In this document: positions 7,948-16,781 of the stretch, piece by piece
Layout: every line of letters begins with the position of its first letter
Numbering within the stretch: position 1 is the first letter of the stretch
Origin: Thermoflexales bacterium
Lineage (GTDB): Bacteria; Chloroflexota; Anaerolineae; B4-G1
Direction of reading: 5' to 3'
NCBI GenBank assembly: GCA_007118795.1
Contig: SKQX01000218.1
Coordinates: forward strand, 1 to 33,075
DNA length: 33,075 nt
Position numbers and translations under genes: made by a program
The notes under the pieces: generated by a model
Database searches by the model: none
Told to the model about the DNA's origin: nothing
What the model saw: only the letters and a program-made list of their open reading frames with translations

Positions 7948-10900
7948 ATGCGCCTTATGTTGTCGAGCAATCACAGCAAATCGGGAATCACGATGGAGTT
8001 TCACATTTCCCGCGAGGCCCGTGAATACTACGATTTCGACCAGTCCCTTTTTTCACTATCCGGGAATGTCATCTTCGCCAACTTCCACGCCGCCCGGGAG
8101 TTCGCCCACAAGATGAACGAGAAACGGGATGTGGTGCGCTATCCGGAACGATCGGTGAAGGCGGGCCAGGTCAACGCCATGGGTTTAGTGGACGAGATTC
8201 TCCATTACGTCATGCAGCGATACCGCGAAGAGAAGAACCCCAATGTGATGAAGCACGCCGTGGAGTTTCTTCGAAAGCGTGTCGGGGATGATGAACTACA
8301 TGAGACCCTGCGGCGATTTGTCGAGCAGTTCCCTCCCCTAACAGTCTACCGGCAGGATGCCGAACCCGACGCATACCTCGATGGTCAGACCGACAGTGTC
8401 CCTCACCGCCAGATCGTCCTTGAGGAGATGTTGCTGCTCTGGTTGGCCAATGAGAATCCGGGCTTCTTTCCTTTTGATGAGCTCTTTGATGACACGGAGT
8501 TGAAGAGAGAGACCCGCTACCGCCAGGTGATGTCGGAACTCCACGACTTCTTCGACACCCAACCCCACTTCGGCCCCGATCGGCAGAACCTTATCGATAT
8601 GCTGCGCAGCCCCGCCAGATCGTCGCCCCATTCCGTGGCGGGCCAGTTGGAGTTTATGCGCCGCCGGTGGGGCGCCCTACTGGGTCGGTATGTTTATCGT
8701 CTCCTCAGCAGCCTCGATCTGATCGCCGAGGAGGAGAAGGCCACATTCCCGGGGCCAGGCCCTAGCCGAGTGTACGAGTTCGAACCGCTGGAGTTCGAGC
8801 GCTTCAGCCCAGATCAGGACTGGATGCCCGAGGTAGTACTGTTGGCCAAGAACACGTACGTCTGGCTCTACCAGCTCTCGGAGCAATACCAGCGACCGAT
8901 CACTCGCCTGGACCAGATCCCTGACGATGAGTTGGACACTGTCGCTGGTCGCGGGTTTACGGGTCTGTGGCTCATCGGCTTATGGAAGCGTAGCTCTGCC
9001 TCACAACAGATTAAGCGCATGATGGGAAACCCGGAGGCCGTCGCATCGGCTTACTCGATAGACGAGTATCGTATCGCCGATGATCTGGGGGGCGAGGAGG
9101 CATATGCAAGCCTTCGAGACCGTGCGTGGCAGAGAGGTATCCGGCTCGCCAGCGATATGGTGCCCAACCATATGGGTATCGACTCCCGCTGGGTGATTGA
9201 GCACCCGGACCGCTTCATCTCCCGCGACACTTCCCCCTTCCCGTCATACTCTTTCAACGGGCCCGACGTGTGCGGAGACGAGCGAGTCGGGATCTACCTG
9301 GAGGACGGCTATTACGATCGAAGTGACGCCGCCGTGGTATTCAAGCGGGTGGATCACTGGACGGGCGAGGAGAGGTATATCTACCACGGCAACGATGGCA
9401 CAGGGATGCCATGGAACGATACGGCGCAACTCGATTTCCTGAAGGAGGAGGTGCGTGAGGCAGCGATCCAGATGATCCTCCGTGTCGCCAGGAAGTTCCC
9501 GATCATCCGGTTCGACGCCGCGATGACCCTGGCTAAGAAGCACTATCAACGGCTCTGGTTCCCGGAACCAGGTACCGGCGGGGCGATCCCGTCGCGGGCC
9601 GAGCACGGTATGACACGCCAGGAGTTCGACGAATTGATGCCAGAGGAGTTTTGGCGTCGAGTAGTCGATCGTGTCGCGCAGGAGGTGCCCGATACCCTAT
9701 TGCTGGCCGAGGCATTCTGGCTCATGGAGGGATACTTTGTGCGCACCTTGGGTATGCACCGCGTCTATAACAGCGCCTTCATGAATATGCTTCGGGACGA
9801 GGACAACGCCAAGTACCGCACCGTCATGAAGAACACCCTGGAGTTTGACCCCCGTATTATGAAGCGGTACGTTAACTTTATGAACAACCCCGACGAGCAG
9901 CCCGCCGTTGACCAGTTCGGGAAGGGGGACAAGTACTTCGGCATATGCATCCTGCTGGCCACGATGCCTGGCCTTCCTATGTTCGGGCACGGCCAGATTG
10001 AGGGCTACACCGAGAAGTACGGAATGGAGTATCGGCGCGCCTATTGGGATGAGTCGCCTGACCGTCATCTTGTGGAACGCCATGAGCATGAGATCTTCCC
10101 GCTCCTCCACCAGCGGTACCTCTTCTCCGGAGTCGAGGGTTTCCTACTCTACGACTTCTTCACTCCCGGGGGCCGCGTTAACGAAGACGTGTTCGCCTAC
10201 TCGAATCGCGTCTCGGACCAGCGTGCCCTGGTTCTCTACCACAACAGATACGCCGAGACCCGCGGCTGGGTGCGCAGTTCCGTCGCCTTCGCTGTGCAGA
10301 CCGACGACGGGGAGAAGCGATTGGTGCAGCGCTCCCTCGGCGAGGGTCTGGCTCTGCGCGACGAGGACGAGACGTTCACCATCTTCCGCGATCATGTCAA
10401 CGGTCTCGAGTACATCCGCAGCAACCGAGAGATACACGCGAAAGGACTCTACGCCGAGCTAAGCGCTTACCAATGCCAGGTGTTCCTCGGCTTCCGCCAG
10501 GTTCGAGACACCGAGTGGCACCAATACGCTCAGCTCACCTCTTACCTGGACGGACGGGGGGTTCCCAGCATCGATGAAGCCCTCAGGGAAGTTCTTCTTC
10601 AACCCATCCACCAGCCGTTCCGCGAGCTGATCAACTCGACCACCATCAGACGCCTGATGGAAGCCCAACGAGCGGGAATCCAGGTGCAGCAAGCGCTGGC
10701 CGATGACGTGCAGCAGATGATGGTCAACCTCCTCCGCCAGATCAGAGCCTGGATTGAGGGGCTTTCCGACTACCAGCCGCTCGGCGTGGGCCCGGAGGGG
10801 AGAGAGCTCAAGATCGCCCGGAGGGTCCGGCGCGAGCTGGAAGCGGCGCTCGAGCTACGAATTCCCGGCCGCCATCTGGGGCTGCCCGAAGCGGTCACCT

Positions 10901-11490
10901 CTTACCTCCGTGATGGTCCTCCAGAACAGGCCACACTGGGCCTCGACGACCATGTGGGATCCTGGTCGACCCTCCTCGGGTGGCTGTCGACCCACGCCCT
11001 GGGTAGGATGGCCGACGGATCCGCTTATGCCCAGATTAGCCGCAGTTGGCAGGATGAATGGCTCCTGGGGAGGGTCATAAGCGGGGCGCTGCAGGACATC
11101 GGGCTCGATGAGGCGGCGGCCGCGTGGGCTGTGACGAACATCAAGGTCTTGACCACACACCAGCGGTGGTTCGAGATCGACCCGGGTGCCGATAATCGGG
11201 CCTACGGTATCCTCCGCTCTTGGCTCCGGGACGACGAGGTTCACCGCTTGCTGCAGATCAACCGATACCGGGACGTGTTGTGGTTCAACGCCCAGGCATT
11301 CGAGCAGCTCGTGTGGTGGATGGAGATCGTAGCAGCCGTGGCCATCATCGCCGACACCGAAAAGCCGCGCGATCACGCCCTCCGGGAGGTCCTCGCCTGC
11401 CACGAACTGCTATCAACCCTGCGGCGCGCCAAGGAACAGTCCGGCTACCGGGTGGAGCAACTGCTCGAGGCCGTTCGCTGCGACCGCTAG
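7948..11490 (+). CDS. Large GH13/alpha-amylase-superfamily enzyme with long N- and C-terminal extensions
   Basis: About 1180 aa; DMVPNHMG (region I), IIRFDAAMTLAKKH (region II), LLLAEAFW (region III), NFMNNPDEQPAVDQF (region IV variant), MPGLPMFGHGQIEG. SD AAGGAG at 7936-7941 supports ATG 7948 over the track start 7918. Confidence 0.85.
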   Translation: MRLMLSSNHSKSGITMEFHISREAREYYDFDQSLFSLSGNVIFANFHAAREFAHKMNEKRDVVRYPERSVKAGQVNAMGLVDEILHYVMQRYREEKNPNVMKHAVEFLRKRVGDDELHETLRRFVEQFPPLTVYRQDAEPDAYLDGQTDSVPHRQIVLEEMLLLWLANENPGFFPFDELFDDTELKRETRYRQVMSELHDFFDTQPHFGPDRQNLIDMLRSPARSSPHSVAGQLEFMRRRWGALLGRYVYRLLSSLDLIAEEEKATFPGPGPSRVYEFEPLEFERFSPDQDWMPEVVLLAKNTYVWLYQLSEQYQRPITRLDQIPDDELDTVAGRGFTGLWLIGLWKRSSASQQIKRMMGNPEAVASAYSIDEYRIADDLGGEEAYASLRDRAWQRGIRLASDMVPNHMGIDSRWVIEHPDRFISRDTSPFPSYSFNGPDVCGDERVGIYLEDGYYDRSDAAVVFKRVDHWTGEERYIYHGNDGTGMPWNDTAQLDFLKEEVREAAIQMILRVARKFPIIRFDAAMTLAKKHYQRLWFPEPGTGGAIPSRAEHGMTRQEFDELMPEEFWRRVVDRVAQEVPDTLLLAEAFWLMEGYFVRTLGMHRVYNSAFMNMLRDEDNAKYRTVMKNTLEFDPRIMKRYVNFMNNPDEQPAVDQFGKGDKYFGICILLATMPGLPMFGHGQIEGYTEKYGMEYRRAYWDESPDRHLVERHEHEIFPLLHQRYLFSGVEGFLLYDFFTPGGRVNEDVFAYSNRVSDQRALVLYHNRYAETRGWVRSSVAFAVQTDDGEKRLVQRSLGEGLALRDEDETFTIFRDHVNGLEYIRSNREIHAKGLYAELSAYQCQVFLGFRQVRDTEWHQYAQLTSYLDGRGVPSIDEALREVLLQPIHQPFRELINSTTIRRLMEAQRAGIQVQQALADDVQQMMVNLLRQIRAWIEGLSDYQPLGVGPEGRELKIARRVRRELEAALELRIPGRHLGLPEAVTSYLRDGPPEQATLGLDDHVGSWSTLLGWLSTHALGRMADGSAYAQISRSWQDEWLLGRVISGALQDIGLDEAAAAWAVTNIKVLTTHQRWFEIDPGADNRAYGILRSWLRDDEVHRLLQINRYRDVLWFNAQAFEQLVWWMEIVAAVAIIADTEKPRDHALREVLACHELLSTLRRAKEQSGYRVEQLLEAVRCDR

Positions 11491-11603
11491 GTTGCTGGGA
11501 TACGCAACCGACAACCTGGGCGATCCGACCCAGAGACAGGGTGGGCTTCGGAATCGAACGCCGTAGGGACCGACAGCTCCAGTCCCTGCCCGACGAAGTG
11601 GCG

Positions 11604-11632
11604 TTGCCTCCTGCTGACTCCGATGTTAGAAT
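11604..11632 (+). promoter_or_regulatory. Candidate extended -10 promoter for the GH57 gene
   Basis: TTGCCT (11604-11609), 17-nt spacer ending TGT, TAGAAT (11627-11632); ATG at 11685. Confidence 0.5.
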
Positions 11633-11684
11633 ATCGAATACACTGCATTATGCTGTGTCCACGAGAGATAGAAACGAGACGTCG

Positions 11685-13139
11685 ATGGAGAAAAAGACCG
11701 ACACTGGCTGCCACCTGTCCGTACACGGGCACTTCTACCAGCCTCCCCGGGAGGACCCATTTACGGGTCATATCCCGCGAGAACCGAGTGCAGCCCCGTA
11801 TGCCAATTGGAACGAACGCATCACGGCGGAATGCTATGCGCCAAATGCCAGAGTTGGCAACTTCGAGCGCATCAGCTTCAACGTGGGTGGGACCCTGGCT
11901 CGATGGCTCGACCAACACGATCCTGGTACTTATCAGGAGATCATCGGTGCGGATCGGGTGCATCGGGACGCCTATGGCACCGGTAACGGTATCGCGCAAT
12001 CGGTTCATCACACCATCCTTCCCCTAGCTCGTCGCCGGGATAAGATCTGCCAGGTACATTGGGGCATCGCGAGCTTCGAACACCGCTTCGGTCGTCGACC
12101 GGAGGGAATGTGGCTCCCAGAGATGGGCGTCGACTATGAGACACTTGAGATCCTGGCAGCGGCTGGCCTCCGCTTCACGATCGTCTCCGACGAGCAGGTA
12201 TACCCCCGGTCATCCGCGGGCAATTGGGAAGCGGCGGGAGGCCCCTACCGGGTGTCTTTGCCGAACGGGGACAGCATCGCCGTCTTCGTTCGGGATCGAG
12301 TTCTGTCTAATAGCCTATCGTTCGGGATGCCAGCTTTGGCACAGGTCGACCAGTGGTTGGGCGATCAGCTAACCGGGCAACGCCACCAGAATGGGCTACG
12401 CATCGTCGCAACCGACGGGGAGACCTTCGGTCACCACCACCGTCACGGTGTGGAGGTACTGAGGCGGATTCTCTCCGGCTGCGAAAGTCACGGATGCGCA
12501 CTCACTACGCTACCCGTCTATCTTGACCAGCACCCTCCTCAGTCCGAGATCAAGGTGGTGGAGAACACCACCTGGAGCTGCTCGCACGGGCTGGATCGCT
12601 GGCTCGTTGGCTGCCCATGTACGTCGGGCGACAGCCGCTGGAAAGGAGCACTGCGCCGCGCCCTCGATAACTTAGCCGGGGATCTGGACCGAGTTTACAG
12701 CTGCGAGGCGCAACAGCTAGGGTTCAAGCCCTGGCCCCTGCGAGATCGCTACATCGACGTCGTCCTGGGCAAGGTGTCAGGGGAGAAATTCCTAAACGGG
12801 AACGGTCTCGGACACCTGATGAGCGCCGAGACACAGCGCCTACTGGGGCTCCTTGAGGCTCAGCTCTATCGTCAACGCATGTACACCAGTTGTACCTTTT
12901 TCTTCGATGACCTGGATCGATACGAACCTCGCTACGCCATAGGCAACGCCATCCACGCTGTCGCCCTGACCCGCGACGCGACCGGCGAAGAGCTTTCCCA
13001 CGGCTTCCGCCGCGATCTGAGTGTGGCTCGCAGCGTGAAGAGCGGCCTAACGGGAGCTGATATCCTCGACGAGATCGTATCCCGAGCAAGGATAGCGGCT
13101 AGGCCAGGTCCCCCTCGGCGTACGGACCAGGGACCTTGA
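11685..13139 (+). CDS. Glycoside hydrolase family 57 protein with DUF3536-like C-terminus
   Basis: MEKKTDTGCHLSVHGHFYQPPREDPF...ANWNERITAECYAPNARV; GMWLPEMGVDYETLEILAAAG (nucleophile motif); VATDGETFGHHHRHG (acid/base motif); YTSCTFFFDDLDRYEPRYAIGNA. ATG 11685 preferred; the track start 11220 lies inside the GH13 gene. Confidence 0.88.
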   Translation: MEKKTDTGCHLSVHGHFYQPPREDPFTGHIPREPSAAPYANWNERITAECYAPNARVGNFERISFNVGGTLARWLDQHDPGTYQEIIGADRVHRDAYGTGNGIAQSVHHTILPLARRRDKICQVHWGIASFEHRFGRRPEGMWLPEMGVDYETLEILAAAGLRFTIVSDEQVYPRSSAGNWEAAGGPYRVSLPNGDSIAVFVRDRVLSNSLSFGMPALAQVDQWLGDQLTGQRHQNGLRIVATDGETFGHHHRHGVEVLRRILSGCESHGCALTTLPVYLDQHPPQSEIKVVENTTWSCSHGLDRWLVGCPCTSGDSRWKGALRRALDNLAGDLDRVYSCEAQQLGFKPWPLRDRYIDVVLGKVSGEKFLNGNGLGHLMSAETQRLLGLLEAQLYRQRMYTSCTFFFDDLDRYEPRYAIGNAIHAVALTRDATGEELSHGFRRDLSVARSVKSGLTGADILDEIVSRARIAARPGPPRRTDQGP

Positions 13140-13247
13140 GGACAGAACGATATCGCAGCTCTCATGCCCTGGGAACCGGCCTTCTCCTGACGCTCGATGG
13201 CCCCAGGGCGCGAGCAGCGCGACAAATCGAAAGAAAAGAGGGCAGCG

Positions 13248-14141
13248 ATGAGCGATCCTGAGAAGCGAGCGCAGGAAGACGGACCGGCGCCGAGGCCAGA
13301 TGCTGAGCCAAGTCGGTGTGAACCGGACGGACCGTCCAACACCCCCGCCTACTCCGATATCGACCTCGACCGCTGGCGCGACTATGACCACGTGTGGACC
13401 GACAGTCTGTGGGTTATTGAGTCCCGCGACACCACCGGCGGCCACGGACTGGATTACCACGGCAACTTCGTCCCTCAGATAGCGACCCAGAGCTTCCTCC
13501 GCTACACGAAGGCAGACGACATCGTCCTCGATCTGTTCCTCGGCTCTGGGACCAGCGCTATCGAGGCCCAGCGGCAGAAGCGCCGCCTCATCGGCGTTGA
13601 GCTAAAGGCGGACCTGGTTGAGTACGTGGGCACCAAGATTGAGCCACAGCTGCTGGGGGACCGCATCCGCCTGCTCCAGGGAGATGCCACGGATGATGCG
13701 ATCGTTGGGCAGATCAGGCGCTGCCTGTCGGAGATGGGCGCGGAGCACGTGCAACTCATCATGCTTCACCCACCGTATCACGACATCATCACCTTCTCTG
13801 ACCACCCGGCCGACCTCTCCCGCACCCGTGGCCTGCCGCACTTCCTGGAAGGGTTCGAGAGCGCTGCTCGTCACGCCTTTCAAGTGCTGGAGCCACACCG
13901 TTTCGCCATCCTCGTCATCGGCGACAAGTACGCCCAAGGTGAGCTGATCCCCCTAAGCTTCTACTGCCTGGATCGCATGCAGCAGGTGGGATTCCGCACC
14001 AAGGCGATCGTGGTGAAGAATATCGAAGGAAACGAGCGGGGCAAGGGACGGGACAGCAACCTGTGGCGGTACCGCGCTCTACGCGGCGGTTTCTACATCT
14101 TCAAGCACGAGTACGTGATGGTGTTCCGAAAGCCCAGCTGA
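13248..14141 (+). CDS. Solitary DNA methyltransferase (N4/N6 amino-MTase type)
   Basis: FVPQIATQSFLRYTKADDIVLDLFLGSGTSAIEAQRQKRRLIGVEL (SAM motif) then LIMLHPPYHDIITFSDHPADLS (motif IV variant HPPY). Start at MSDPEK; 13197 is a possible upstream start. Confidence 0.82.
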   Translation: MSDPEKRAQEDGPAPRPDAEPSRCEPDGPSNTPAYSDIDLDRWRDYDHVWTDSLWVIESRDTTGGHGLDYHGNFVPQIATQSFLRYTKADDIVLDLFLGSGTSAIEAQRQKRRLIGVELKADLVEYVGTKIEPQLLGDRIRLLQGDATDDAIVGQIRRCLSEMGAEHVQLIMLHPPYHDIITFSDHPADLSRTRGLPHFLEGFESAARHAFQVLEPHRFAILVIGDKYAQGELIPLSFYCLDRMQQVGFRTKAIVVKNIEGNERGKGRDSNLWRYRALRGGFYIFKHEYVMVFRKPS

Positions 14142-14202
14142 ACGGCGCTATCTACAGGCCAAGACCGCGGACTAGTGGAGGTCTCGACCCGAAGGCGACC
14201 CA

Positions 14203-14697
14203 TCATCGACGACCTGTTCGCCCACCCTTTCCCGCCCGGCGACCACGTCTTCTGCACTGCCGCGCCGTGCGAGCCAGATCCTCCAGCGCGTCCACGTAGC
14301 CGTCCCGGTCGAATACCCGCTCTACTCTCACCATGTCGTTCAATTCCTCCGCCACAACCGCGGCGATGGCGTGAACCGCATCATGCCGGTCGGTGCCCAC
14401 CTTCAGGAGAGCCTCTAGCGCGCGCGTTGTCTGGGGTGGGTCGTCATCCGCCAGTTGATTCTCGACTACGTGATGCATCAGGACATGGGCGAATGGATTG
14501 ACACCATCCAACGTCGAGATCTCGCCAGCCAGGCTCTCGACATCTTCCCACACGTGATGGTACTCGGGGTGCTGCCTGAGCACCTCGGCAAGCCGTCGGT
14601 CCCCATCTTCCAGGTCGACACCTGCTTGTGCTAGCTGCCAGATCAAACCGATCCGAGTTCGCCCAAGTTGGCGCAGATCGCCGTAATCATCTGGCAT
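14203..14697 (-). CDS. DUF1841-like protein
   Basis: GVNPFAHVLMHHVVENQLADDDPPQTTRALEALLKVGTDRHDAVHAIAAVVAEELNDMVR resembles DUF1841. ATG 14697 (MPDDYGDLRQLGR) preferred. Confidence 0.7.
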   Translation of the reverse strand: MPDDYGDLRQLGRTRIGLIWQLAQAGVDLEDGDRRLAEVLRQHPEYHHVWEDVESLAGEISTLDGVNPFAHVLMHHVVENQLADDDPPQTTRALEALLKVGTDRHDAVHAIAAVVAEELNDMVRVERVFDRDGYVDALEDLARTARQCRRRGRRAGKGGRTGRR

Positions 14698-14849
14698 CGG
14701 TGCACTCCATCCACTAAGCCCCGGGGCTGCGCATACCTGTCGAACCCTCGGCGACGCTCCCCAGGGCGGTTCGCCCACCTACCCAGCCGGTCCCTATAGT
14801 CGGGGCTGTCCTCCATCACGCGCTGGAAGCCCGCAACGCATTACAGCGA

Positions 14850-14872
14850 AGCCGAACCACTCCATTTCGGCT
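14850..14872 (-). terminator. Candidate terminator hairpin downstream of the CoA transferase
   Basis: AGCCGAA (14850-14856) / TTCGGCT (14866-14872), 7-bp perfect stem with 9-nt loop; no clear T-tract. Confidence 0.4.
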
Positions 14873-14928
14873 CCGCCCCCAACGTACCGACGTCCACCTC
14901 ATCACCCATCCGAGAAACGCGTCACAGA

Positions 14929-16161
14929 CTAGATCACCTGCTCAGCCCTCAACCGGACCACGTCCTCACGCCCGTATCCCAAGTACTCAGCCAGTATCTC
15001 CTCCGTATGTTGGCCCAGCAGTGGTGGGGCTGCTTCCATCCGCACCGGCGTGCGAGAGAGATTGAGGGGCGACCCAGTCACGTTCAGCGTTCCTACCGTC
15101 GGGTGCTCCAGTTCGACCAACAACTCGCGCGCCAACACTTGAGGATCTGCAAAAACCTCGTCCACACTCTGAACGGGCGCGCAGGGAATCCCGGCCCGTA
15201 CCAATGTCCTGTACCACTGGGCTGCGGACTGAGACCGGAACCGATCCTGGAGGATGGGCACAAGCAGATCACGATGCTCGACCCTTTTGGGGTTAGTCTT
15301 GAACCGGTCATCCGACCCCAGATCCTCCCAGCCGGTTGTCTCGCAGAGCTTCCGCCACTGTCGGTCGTTGCCCACCGCGAGAGCGATCCACCCATCATCG
15401 GTGGGGAACAACTCGTAGGGTACGATGTTTGGGTGGGCATTGCCATAGCGGGCCGGCGGTCGCCCCGTAACCAGGTAGTTACTCGCGACGTTCGCTAGCC
15501 AGGCGACTTGGGAATCCAGCAGCGCCACGTCGACGTACTGGCCCTGCCCGCTCTGTCTACGCTCGTAAAGGGCAGCCAGAATGGAGACCGCCGCGAATAG
15601 GGCCGCGGTGATGTCCACAATGGCAACGCCCACTTTGGTAGGCGGTCCCTCAACCGGACCCGTCACGCTCATGATCCCGCCCAGCGCCTGAATGGCAAAA
15701 TCGTAACCTGGCCGATCACGATAAGGCCCATCCTGTCCATACCCGGTAATCGCACAGTAGATCAGCCCCGGATTGCGGTCCTTCAACCTATCGTAGCCCA
15801 ACCCCCACTGCCCCATCGTGCCGACCCGGAAGTTCTCGACGAGCACATCCGCCTGACACGCCAGGTCCCGAACGATCTCGCGGCCGCGCTCGGTCTTCAG
15901 GTTCACGGTGATACTCTTCTTATTCCGGTTCACCGCAAGGTAGTAGGCGGACTCGCCTCCGGCCCAGGGGGGACCCCATTGACGGGTGCCATCTCCAGTA
16001 CCCGGTCGCTCCACTTTGATCACTTCAGCGCCCAGGTCTGCCAGAGCCATCGTGCAATACGGACCAGCCAGAACTCGCGACAGGTCGACGACCAATACGT
16101 CAGACAGCGGCGGACCATCTTGTCTCTCAGCAGCTCCTCGGTTCATACCATCTCCATCCAC
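14929..16161 (-). CDS. Class III CoA transferase (CaiB/BaiF family)
   Basis: LVVDLSRVLAGPYCTMALADLGAEVIKVERPGTGDGTRQWGPPW...NRNKKSITVNLKTERGREIVRDLACQADVLVENFRVGTM...IYCAITGYGQDGPYRDRPGYDFAIQALGGIMSVTG. Start could be 16146. Confidence 0.93.
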   Translation of the reverse strand: MDGDGMNRGAAERQDGPPLSDVLVVDLSRVLAGPYCTMALADLGAEVIKVERPGTGDGTRQWGPPWAGGESAYYLAVNRNKKSITVNLKTERGREIVRDLACQADVLVENFRVGTMGQWGLGYDRLKDRNPGLIYCAITGYGQDGPYRDRPGYDFAIQALGGIMSVTGPVEGPPTKVGVAIVDITAALFAAVSILAALYERRQSGQGQYVDVALLDSQVAWLANVASNYLVTGRPPARYGNAHPNIVPYELFPTDDGWIALAVGNDRQWRKLCETTGWEDLGSDDRFKTNPKRVEHRDLLVPILQDRFRSQSAAQWYRTLVRAGIPCAPVQSVDEVFADPQVLARELLVELEHPTVGTLNVTGSPLNLSRTPVRMEAAPPLLGQHTEEILAEYLGYGREDVVRLRAEQVI

Positions 16162-16411
16162 GTCCTACTGAACACGCCCTGCAGATCCAGAAGCGCACCT
16201 GCAGGATCACACCGGTCTAGCCCGTTCAGCTCCGCAACAACAGGCGCTCCCTATCACAGGAACCTGTCGCGAGCAAGGGCACTGAGCGCCGGTGACCGGC
16301 ACACAACCCGCAGCCAAGAGGGGCATTCACAACCTTAGGGTACGACAAGGTACGTCGACTCCGCGCAACGCGGACAGTATCACTTGATCCGACCGGGGAG
16401 TCTCAGCGGAG

Positions 16412-16699
16412 CTAGAACGTCTCAATGTGCCAGTCAACGACCTGGACCTCAGGCCTAAAGGTCTCGACCCACGCCACGACCTTCTCCAAGGAGGCCTGAA
16501 CGTATCCGGGGTCGTTGTTGGCTACCGTGACAAGCGCCACCTCAGCCGTCTGCCACGCGTCGTTGAAGCCCACCTCAGCCGCCGAGACGTTAAACTCCCT
16601 CCGCAACCGAGTCAGCAGCGGTTTGAGGACACGCCGCTTACCTTTTAGAGAACGGCTCCCGGGGATGCGCAGTTCGATGCTGCAGGCACCAATGACCAT
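16412..16699 (-). CDS. DUF503 family protein (YlxP-like)
   Basis: MVIGACSIELRIPGSRSLKGKRRVLKPLLTRLRREFNVSAAEVGFNDAWQTAEVALVTVANN. Confidence 0.88.
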   Translation of the reverse strand: MVIGACSIELRIPGSRSLKGKRRVLKPLLTRLRREFNVSAAEVGFNDAWQTAEVALVTVANNDPGYVQASLEKVVAWVETFRPEVQVVDWHIETF

Positions 16700-16781
16700 A
16701 TGGGTTCCATCTGCTACGCTACGCCGGGATACACGACCTGCTCCCGGCCACACAGGGAGTATACCGCATCGGCCACGTGCG

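Noticed and set aside
11220-11684. Upstream extension of the GH57 ORF to 11220
   Set aside because: Lies within the GH13 gene in another frame with no family-like sequence; GH57 homology starts just after ATG 11685.
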